Positions 8,385 through 14,384 of a stretch of DNA of 64,000 bases are shown here, one piece after another (position 1 is the stretch's first letter; each line of letters begins with the position of its first letter). The notes under the pieces are model-generated. The model searched no databases. It worked only from the letters and a program-made list of their open reading frames with translations, and had not been told where the DNA came from. The position numbers were made by a program, and so were the translations under genes. The stretch covers positions 253,001 through 317,000 of the forward strand of contig NZ_JAUTAH010000001.1 in NCBI RefSeq assembly GCF_030818545.1, given 5' to 3'. This DNA is from Brevundimonas sp. SORGH_AS_0993. GTDB lineage: Bacteria > Pseudomonadota > Alphaproteobacteria > Caulobacterales > Caulobacteraceae.

Positions 8385-8555
8385 GTCTCCTGTTACTCCC
8401 TCGCCTCCGGCGCCACGCGACTACCAAGCGAGTGCACCCCTACAGGTTGAAAAATGCCTCAGCGATGCGTCAAATGAAAGCCTAGAAAGATCAACAGCAT
8501 AAAAGCTACGGGTGTGACGCAACTTTCTTGCGGACAACAGTATAGGAGGCGTTGC

Positions 8556-8624
8556 ATGACCCGATCGCCCCGAAGCCTGCCGGTCGTCGCTTTGCGTTGT
8601 GGGCTGGTTTGGAGGCGGCCGTGA
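8556..8624 (+). CDS. 22-codon leader ORF overlapping the GntR gene
   Basis: A short reading frame starts with ATG at 8556, six bases after a perfect AGGAGG box (8544-8549). It ends with TGA at 8622-8624, and the last codons overlap the GTG start of the GntR gene as GTGA. The product would be a 22-residue, arginine-rich peptide (MTRSPRSLPVV...). The box and the stop-start overlap suggest translational coupling or a regulatory leader rather than a functional peptide. No relatives are known to me. Confidence 0.45.
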   Translation: MTRSPRSLPVVALRCGLVWRRP

Positions 8625-9187
8625 GGCAGCGCGATCCCTTCGGCCTGGCGCTCGCCAGCCTGCGCGCCGCGCTTGAGGACGGCCTGGCCCCCGGACAGCA
8701 TCTGTCCGTGGTGGATATCGCCGCGTCGCTCGGCCTGAGCACCAGCCCGGTCCGCGAAGCCCTGTCCCGCCTGTGCGGCGAGGGCCTCGTCGAGGATCGC
8801 CGCGGTCTGGGCTATTTCACCCGCGCCGCCCCCTTGGAGGATGTTCTGGGGCTGCTCGATCTGGAGGCCGCTCATGTCGGTCTTGCGGCGCTCTACACCC
8901 GGGTCGCCCAGCCCCGCGACGCCACGGACGCGTCCGTCGAGGCGTGGATCGACGACCTGGTCGACGCCTGCGACAACCAACCCCTGATCGAGAGCCTCGT
9001 TCGCGTGCGCCGTCGCCTGGCGCCGCTCAGACGCCTGAACGGCCCGACCGAAGCGGCCGCCGGCCCCGCGCCGGCGAGCAAGGTCGAGGCCTATTATGCG
9101 CGCTGGCGGATCGCCGCGACGGGTCTCGCATCCCGTGTTCGACGGATCGATCCAGATCAGTCGAAGTATACGCGAAATATAGTTTGA
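8621..9187 (+). CDS. GntR-family transcriptional regulator
   Basis: The protein is 188 residues from GTG 8621. The N-terminal winged helix reads LALASLRAALEDGLAPGQHLSVVDIAASLGLSTSPVREALSRLCGEGLVEDRRGLGYF, the classic GntR DNA-binding pattern. The helical C-terminal part is short for an FCD effector domain. A GGAGG box five bases before GTG supports this start; an in-frame TTG at 8552 sits only two bases from its AGGAGG box. It lies directly upstream of the lasso precursor genes on the same strand, so it probably regulates them. The effector is unknown. Confidence 0.85.
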   Translation: MRQRDPFGLALASLRAALEDGLAPGQHLSVVDIAASLGLSTSPVREALSRLCGEGLVEDRRGLGYFTRAAPLEDVLGLLDLEAAHVGLAALYTRVAQPRDATDASVEAWIDDLVDACDNQPLIESLVRVRRRLAPLRRLNGPTEAAAGPAPASKVEAYYARWRIAATGLASRVRRIDPDQSKYTRNIV

Positions 9188-9219
9188 ATCGATTTGCTTC
9201 CCGGCGTTGATGGTTCGTC

Positions 9220-9236
9220 GTCGACGTTTTGTCGAC
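9220..9236. promoter_or_regulatory. Inverted repeat upstream of the first lasso precursor
   Basis: GTCGAC, five bases (GTTTT), then GTCGAC again. Each half is itself a palindrome, so the unit can be read as an operator or as a six-base-pair stem with a five-base loop in the 5' leader. It ends about 20 bases before the precursor start codon. A GntR operator is possible but unproven. A TATAGT sequence at 9178-9183 could be a -10 box, but no matching -35 is clear. Confidence 0.35.
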
Positions 9237-9256
9237 CTTCAAAACAGGAGACGATC

Positions 9257-9382
9257 ATGACCAAAAGCACCTCGCGCCTCGTGCGCCTCGGGTCCGCCCG
9301 CACCCTGACCCGCGCGGTCTCGCGCGGCGAATTCGACGAGCTGAATCCGGTGCTGAAGTACACCATTCCGCCCAGCGAATGA
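9257..9382 (+). CDS. Lasso peptide precursor 1
   Basis: A 41-residue precursor with AGGAG six bases before its ATG. The leader (19 residues) carries RLVRLGSARTLTR; the Thr at the second-last leader position is the hallmark recognised by lasso enzymes. The predicted core has 22 residues beginning A-V-S-R-G-E-F-D-E. Ring closure between the Ala1 amine and the Glu9 side chain gives a nine-residue ring; Asp8 is possible but Glu9 is the residue shared with the second precursor. The tail contains L-N-P at 10-12 and ends T-I-P-P-S-E. Cleavage, threading and ring are predicted from known lasso families. Confidence 0.88.
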   Translation: MTKSTSRLVRLGSARTLTRAVSRGEFDELNPVLKYTIPPSE

Positions 9383-9387
9383 CCGGA

Positions 9388-9407
9388 CGGGCCGCTTCGG
9401 CGGCCCG
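9388..9407 (+). promoter_or_regulatory. UUCG-capped hairpin between the two precursor genes
   Basis: An eight-base-pair stem CGGGCCGC/GCGGCCCG closes the tetraloop TTCG in the very stable C(UUCG)G context. It begins six bases after the stop of precursor 1. No run of T follows, so it is more likely an mRNA-stabilising or processing element than a terminator. Confidence 0.5.
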
Positions 9408-9474
9408 GACGTCCGGGCCCGGCCTCGCCCCGGACGCCGCGACCAGAGGCAATCCTGACACAGGAGAGGGATCG

Positions 9475-9600
9475 ATGAAGATCCAGAACGAGACGCGCGT
9501 CCTGCGTCTGGGAGCCGCCCGTCGGCTGACCCGGGCGATCCTGATGGGACCGTTCACCGAACTGAACCCGGCCCGTCACTGGACGATGCCGCCGGAATGA
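9475..9600 (+). CDS. Lasso peptide precursor 2
   Basis: A second 41-residue precursor, 92 bases after the first, with AGGAG eight bases before its ATG. The leader (20 residues) ends RVLRLGAARRLTR, almost the same as in precursor 1. The 21-residue core starts A-I-L-M-G-P-F-T-E, so Glu9 is the only acidic residue able to close a ring on Ala1. The core keeps Gly5, Phe7, Glu9 and L-N-P (10-12) from precursor 1. The tail has Arg, His and Trp and ends T-M-P-P-E. The shared frame with divergent loop and tail residues suggests duplication followed by diversification. Confidence 0.88.
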   Translation: MKIQNETRVLRLGAARRLTRAILMGPFTELNPARHWTMPPE

Positions 9601-9607
9601 AACCAAA

Positions 9608-9633
9608 GGGGCCGCCCGGTTCCGGACGGCCCC
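9608..9633 (+). promoter_or_regulatory. Strong hairpin between lasso precursor and processing genes
   Basis: A near-perfect palindrome: GGGGCCG, one unpaired C, CCGG, a TT loop, CCGG, one unpaired A, CGGCCCC. It starts eight bases after the precursor 2 stop and lies 60 bases before the B gene. Without a following T run it would act as an attenuator or 3'-end stabiliser, giving more precursor mRNA than enzyme mRNA. The structure is seen directly; the role is inferred. Confidence 0.6.
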
Positions 9634-9693
9634 GCCGGGTCCCGCCGCAGGGCGGACCGGGCAAGTTCAGCTACAACAGGGGGAGGTCTGGGA

Positions 9694-10350
9694 ATGGCCG
9701 AAGCGCTTCGCGCCGAGGACGGTCACTGCGGCTGGCTCGCCGAGGGCATTCACGCAGTCCGTGTCGGCGACGATCTGGTTCTGCTCGATCTCGCCGCAGA
9801 CGACTATCTGTGCCTGCCGGAGTGCGGTGATCTCCGGATCGAGGGACGGCGGGCTCTGGGATCGATGAACGATCTTCTTCGCCTGGCCGCCGAGGAATTG
9901 CTGCATCCCACGTCGGCGCTGGACGATCGCGCCCCGCCGCCGGCCCTGCCGTCGGCGCGCCTACCGCCCGCGCCGCCGATCCGGCCGACGCTGCGAGATT
10001 TCGTTACCTTCGGCGTCATCTGGATCGACGCGGTGCGGCGTCGACCGACGCTTCTTGATCTCAGCCGGCGATACGCCCGGCGTCGCGGTCGCCAGTCTGA
10101 TCCCGAGGCGCTCGCCGCGCGGGTCGAGGTGTTCCGCCAGTTGCTGCCGCTGGCGCCCTGGACCGGCGCCTGCCTGCTCCAGGCGGAACTGCTGCTGCGC
10201 TTCGTCAATGCCGCGGATCTGGACGCGGACTGGGTGTTCGGCGTCCGCACCTTTCCCTTTCTCGCCCATTGCTGGCTGCAGAGCGGCGACCGGTGCGTCA
10301 GCGAGGCCCCGGAAACCCTGACCGTCTATCGGCCGATCCTGGTGATCTGA
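9694..10350 (+). CDS. Lasso peptide leader-recognition/protease protein (fused B1-B2)
   Basis: The protein has 218 residues. The first ~85 form a leader-binding (RRE/B1) domain (HAVRVGDDLVLLDLAADDYLCL). A proline-rich linker leads to a transglutaminase-like cysteine protease (B2) that removes the leader. Catalytic residues by pattern are Cys160 (in PWTGACLLQAELLLRF) and His192 (in FLAHCWLQSGDR). Their spacing of 32 equals that of Cys150/His182 in the microcin J25 enzyme McjB. The third position, Asp194 in McjB, aligns with Glu204 here. A GGGGGAGG box precedes the ATG, and the cyclase gene follows after one base. Confidence 0.9.
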   Translation: MAEALRAEDGHCGWLAEGIHAVRVGDDLVLLDLAADDYLCLPECGDLRIEGRRALGSMNDLLRLAAEELLHPTSALDDRAPPPALPSARLPPAPPIRPTLRDFVTFGVIWIDAVRRRPTLLDLSRRYARRRGRQSDPEALAARVEVFRQLLPLAPWTGACLLQAELLLRFVNAADLDADWVFGVRTFPFLAHCWLQSGDRCVSEAPETLTVYRPILVI

Positions 10351-10351
10351 G

Positions 10352-12067
10352 GTGGCGGCGGACTGCGCGATCATTCTCGTCGGCGACAATCCGGCCGTGC
10401 TCGACGCCTTGGTCGCGCCGGTTCGGCAGCGGCTGAGCCGGGCCGGCTGGTCGCGCAAATCGCACGACCCCTTCATCCAGGTGTTCGCTCCGACAGGCGG
10501 GCGGCTCCAGGTCGCCCGGGGGCTCGACGGGCACGGGGTGGTGATCGGCGAGATCTACGACCGCGAGGGCCAAGCGTTGTCGCTGCGGGCGCGCGGCGCC
10601 CTGGGATGCCGGCGTCTGGACGCGGCGCAGGCCCGCACGGTCTGTTCGGACCATTGGGGGCGATACCTTCTGGTCCGGCGGGTCGAGGGCGACGTCGCCG
10701 TGCTCCGTGACCCATCCGGCGCCCTGGACTGCGTCATCTGGCGCAAGGGCGGCGTGACCCTGATCTCGACAACCGCTGCGGCCGTCATCGATCCCTGGCT
10801 GCCCGATGGGATGGCGCTGGACTGGGACGCGGTCGCCGTCCTGGTGGGCCGCCCCGGCGAGCACCGGCATCGGCTGGCGCTGACCGGACTGCAGGCCGTC
10901 GCCGGCGGCGAGCTGCGGGTGATCGGAAAGGGCGTCAACCGGGCGCAGCAGATCTGGCGGCCCGCAGAGGTGTATCGGGACCGGGCCTCGCGTCCGGCGC
11001 CCGATCTCCGAGGGGCGGTGGAACGGTCGGTGCAGGCGCTGGCAGGCGACAGGCGCTGGATCGCCGAGGTCAGCGGCGGATTGGACTCCGCCATCGTGGC
11101 GGGCGTCCTGACCGCCGATCAGCGTCGAAGCGTCGCCGCCTGGGTCAACCACTACGTCGACCAGCCGGAGGGCGACGAGCGGGACTATGCCCGGGCGGTC
11201 GCGGGACGGCACGGCTTTGCGCTGACGGAAGTCCGTCGCGACGGCCTCAGGCTCGACGCCGTTCGTCTGGCGGCCTGCGCCGAGACCTTCCGGCCGGCGG
11301 CCAACGACATCGATCCCGACTACAACGAAGACATCGCCGACCGGATCGAAGCGACGGGCGGCTGGGGCTCGTTAACGGGGCAGGGCGGCGATGCGGTCTT
11401 CTTCCAGATGCCCAGCCTGCTGATCGGGCTGGACGAGATCTGGGAGCGGCGAGGTCGCGCGCGGTTGGCGGTCCTGCATCGGCTGTCGCGATGGCTGCGG
11501 CGCCCCCTGTGGCCGACGGCGCTGGCCCGGGACTGGCGCGAGGAGGTCCGCCATCGCGCCGGCTGGGACCACCCCTGGCTCGACGATCTGGGCGGCGTCC
11601 CGCCGGCCAAGGCCTTGCAGATGTCCGCCCTGGCCTTCTGCCAGACCTTCCAGGGGCCGGCGGTGCGCAGCCGCCTCGGTCCCTGCGTCAATCCGCTGCT
11701 CAGCCAGCCGGTGGTGGAGGCGGGGCTGGCCCTGTCGGCGGTCGATCTGACTTGGGGCGGACGCGACCGCGCCGCCGCGCGCGCCGCCTTCGCGGACGTC
11801 CTTCCGCCGTCGATCCTGGATCGCCGCTCCAAGGGCGAACTGGGCGCCTACTACGGCGGCGCGGTCGCCGCGCACTTGGGCTTTCTGCGCGACTATCTGC
11901 TCGGTGGCGCCCTGGCGGAGGCGGGCTTGATCGATCCCGGCCTGGAGGACCGACTCACCCGGGACGCCCTGCTGTGGCGCGGCGGGCATTCCCAACTGCT
12001 CAGTCTGGCGCTGGCGGAGGCCTGGGTGCGTCGCTGGCGGGAACGGCTGGGCCGCCGGATCCCCTGA
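10352..12067 (+). CDS. Lasso peptide cyclase, asparagine-synthetase-like
   Basis: This 571-residue protein is predicted to activate the Glu9 side chain with ATP and form the macrolactam. It has an asparagine synthetase B-like architecture. The N-terminal half lacks the glutaminase start Met-Cys, as expected because ammonia is not used. The synthetase half carries the ATP-binding motif SGGLDS beginning at Ser241. GTG at 10352 lies one base after the B gene stop, indicating coupling. The 3' end overlaps the convergent isopeptidase gene by 68 bases. Confidence 0.92.
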   Translation: MAADCAIILVGDNPAVLDALVAPVRQRLSRAGWSRKSHDPFIQVFAPTGGRLQVARGLDGHGVVIGEIYDREGQALSLRARGALGCRRLDAAQARTVCSDHWGRYLLVRRVEGDVAVLRDPSGALDCVIWRKGGVTLISTTAAAVIDPWLPDGMALDWDAVAVLVGRPGEHRHRLALTGLQAVAGGELRVIGKGVNRAQQIWRPAEVYRDRASRPAPDLRGAVERSVQALAGDRRWIAEVSGGLDSAIVAGVLTADQRRSVAAWVNHYVDQPEGDERDYARAVAGRHGFALTEVRRDGLRLDAVRLAACAETFRPAANDIDPDYNEDIADRIEATGGWGSLTGQGGDAVFFQMPSLLIGLDEIWERRGRARLAVLHRLSRWLRRPLWPTALARDWREEVRHRAGWDHPWLDDLGGVPPAKALQMSALAFCQTFQGPAVRSRLGPCVNPLLSQPVVEAGLALSAVDLTWGGRDRAAARAAFADVLPPSILDRRSKGELGAYYGGAVAAHLGFLRDYLLGGALAEAGLIDPGLEDRLTRDALLWRGGHSQLLSLALAEAWVRRWRERLGRRIP

Positions 12068-14378
12068 GATGCCGGTCGAACCAGTCGCGCACCTGATCGT
12101 AGTAGAGCCGGATATTCCCCGGGCTCTGAACGCCGTGGTCCTCGCCGATCAGGAGGGTGAGGGCTACCGGGCGGTTCAGACGGTGGAGGGCGCCGTAGAG
12201 CTGTTCCGATTGACCGAGCATCAGGTCGTACTCTCCCACCACCAGAAGCGTCGGCGCGGTGATGCGGTCCGCCTGCTCGAACGGACTGTTGCGCCGATAC
12301 CGGTCGGGTGCGCGCCAATAGGCGTCGCGCATCTCGGCCTGGCCGGATTCCAGCCAGCGGGCGCCGGCCGTCGCGGCGAGCGCATGCCCGCCCTCCAGCC
12401 GCAGGGTCGACCCGACGTCCCCGATGACCGTCGAGAAGTTCATCGGCCCGTTCAAGGCCACCACAGCGTCGAAGCGGGGAGACTGGGCCGCGCTCATCAC
12501 GGCGGACCAGCCGCCGAAGCTCCAGCCCCACAGGCCGATGCGCTCCGCATCGACCAGCCCCTCCGCCGCCGCGGCGTCGACGACCGCCAGGATGCGCTGG
12601 GCGAGGCCGTCCGCCGGTTCCGGGGTCGCGAGGAGGTCCGGGATGAGGATGGCGTAGCCCGCCGCGACCATCAGCTGCGGCGCCAGCGACAGGCTGGTGG
12701 ACTCCCGCCGCATCCACCACGGCGGGGCGGGGTAGGCCTCGCCCTGATAGGGCACCACGATCACGGGCGGCGCCGCTGTCGGGTTCAACGGCGAATAGAG
12801 CCAACCGCCCGCGCCGCCGACGCCGGTGACCCGTCGGGGCGCCGCGACCGCGATCCGGTCGAGTTCAGGGTTCAGCCGCCAAACCACCTCCCGGCTATGG
12901 CCGCGCTGGAGGCGAAGCGTATTCGGTTCGGCCTCCGGCCCGCTCCGGTCGAGGCCGATCTCCCGGCTCCAGCTGATCGCGGCCCCGGGCCTCGCCGCGA
13001 CGCACCGGGGCTCGGTCCCGGGATCGGCCCAGATCTGGCACAGTCGCCCGTCGGGACGTTCGATCACCGCGAAGTCCGCCTTGAGAGGACCGCTTTGAGC
13101 CCGTAATCCGAAGGGACCGCGCGGGTTCACCGCCGAGGCGGCGGCCCCGAGATCGGCGGACTCGCCGTCTGCGCCGAGGCGGATGACGCGACCGCTGCTG
13201 GCGAACAGAACCGAGGAGCGACCCTCGGCGACAAGCCGGGCGTCCGGAGACAGGCCCGGGAGCGGCGCGTCGGCGCCGGCGACGAACCAGCCCTCTCTGG
13301 ATACGGAGCGGCCCTTGAAGATCGGGGACTCGTCCAGCCAGCCCCCCTCGGCCGTCGCCATGCCCTGGAAGTCGATCGGCGTGGTCGGGTGCGCCCCGAC
13401 CGGGGTCACGTCCCGCGCTGCGCCGTCCGGAGCGACGGTCAGGAGCCGCGCCGGTCCGTCGCCGATGGCCGCCAAGAGAAGCGCGTCGGAGGCCGGCGAC
13501 CAGGCGAGCAGGCTCGTTGAGATGTTGCCGGCCTCGGGCGGCTGGATGGCGGCCCCGGTGGTCAGATCGACGATCTCCAGCCCCCGGGCTCGGCGCACCT
13601 CGCTCGCGGTGTCGGCGGCGGGCGGCGGCAGGAGGGGACCGTCCCGGAGCAGCGCGGCGTATCGTCCGTCCGGAGAGGCCTCGAGGTCGAGGAAGGGACC
13701 GTCGACGATCGCCGCGGCCTCTCCGGTGACGGCGTCGATCCGCCAGAGACGTCGCGCTGGCAAGGCTTCCGGCGGGCCGTCTTCGCCCACCGTGATCGCG
13801 GCCGGCGACCCGGCCGTCGCCGCCGCCCGGAGCGCCAGAAGGCGCGCCTGTTCGGCGCGGGGCCCGGCCAGTCTTGGCGGAAGCGCCCCGTCCGCCGTGC
13901 CCAGGGCAACGAGGGCGTCGTCGGTTAGCCATTCCAGGGACCGGCCCCACAGGCCGAGCTCCGGCGCCACCTCGGTCCAGACCACATGTCCGGTCGCCAA
14001 CTCGACGATCCCGAGCCGCCATTCGTCGTTCCGGAGCCGAAACACGGCCAGACGCCGGCCGCCCGGCGAGAAGGCGCCGACGGAATAGCCGGCGTCGTCT
14101 TCCATCGCCAGGAGCGGGCGCGGACGGTCGGGGTCGTCGAGGTCGATGCGGTAGAGCCGGGCGTACCGGTTGGCGCCTTCGGCCTCCAGATCATGGCGCG
14201 GGAGGTCGCCGCGGGCGCGCCGTTCCTCGAAGACAGCGACCGCGCCGGACGGATCGATCGCGACCCGTCCGAAGCTCTCCAGCCCCAGAATGACATCCAC
14301 CGTGAGCGGATCCGACCGGGCCGCCGACGGGCACGCCGTCGCGAGCAGGCCCGCGAGGGCGAGAACGACCATGCGCAT
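12000..14378 (-). CDS. Lasso peptide isopeptidase, prolyl-oligopeptidase-like
   Basis: This 792-residue secreted or periplasmic serine hydrolase has a signal-type N-terminus (LALAGLLATACPSAARS), a beta-propeller-like first half and a C-terminal alpha/beta hydrolase domain. The catalytic triad by motif is Ser620 (GWSFGG), Asp718 (GEYDLMLG) and His748 (GEDHGV). In related lasso clusters this enzyme opens the macrolactam and linearises the peptide, here probably after uptake by the adjacent receptor. A general dipeptidyl-peptidase is the alternative, but the context argues for isopeptidase. It lies six bases after the receptor stop. Confidence 0.85.
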   Translation of the reverse strand: MRMVVLALAGLLATACPSAARSDPLTVDVILGLESFGRVAIDPSGAVAVFEERRARGDLPRHDLEAEGANRYARLYRIDLDDPDRPRPLLAMEDDAGYSVGAFSPGGRRLAVFRLRNDEWRLGIVELATGHVVWTEVAPELGLWGRSLEWLTDDALVALGTADGALPPRLAGPRAEQARLLALRAAATAGSPAAITVGEDGPPEALPARRLWRIDAVTGEAAAIVDGPFLDLEASPDGRYAALLRDGPLLPPPAADTASEVRRARGLEIVDLTTGAAIQPPEAGNISTSLLAWSPASDALLLAAIGDGPARLLTVAPDGAARDVTPVGAHPTTPIDFQGMATAEGGWLDESPIFKGRSVSREGWFVAGADAPLPGLSPDARLVAEGRSSVLFASSGRVIRLGADGESADLGAAASAVNPRGPFGLRAQSGPLKADFAVIERPDGRLCQIWADPGTEPRCVAARPGAAISWSREIGLDRSGPEAEPNTLRLQRGHSREVVWRLNPELDRIAVAAPRRVTGVGGAGGWLYSPLNPTAAPPVIVVPYQGEAYPAPPWWMRRESTSLSLAPQLMVAAGYAILIPDLLATPEPADGLAQRILAVVDAAAAEGLVDAERIGLWGWSFGGWSAVMSAAQSPRFDAVVALNGPMNFSTVIGDVGSTLRLEGGHALAATAGARWLESGQAEMRDAYWRAPDRYRRNSPFEQADRITAPTLLVVGEYDLMLGQSEQLYGALHRLNRPVALTLLIGEDHGVQSPGNIRLYYDQVRDWFDRHLRGSGGPAVPASDAPRPPPAPD

Positions 14379-14384
14379 GGACGA

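Noticed and set aside
8552..8620. N-terminal extension of the GntR protein from TTG 8552
   Set aside because: The AGGAGG box is only two bases from this TTG but ideally placed for ATG 8556 in another frame; GTG 8621 has its own box.
12069..13106. Plus-strand open frame opposite the isopeptidase
   Set aside because: Antisense shadow; the minus-strand gene has an intact catalytic triad.
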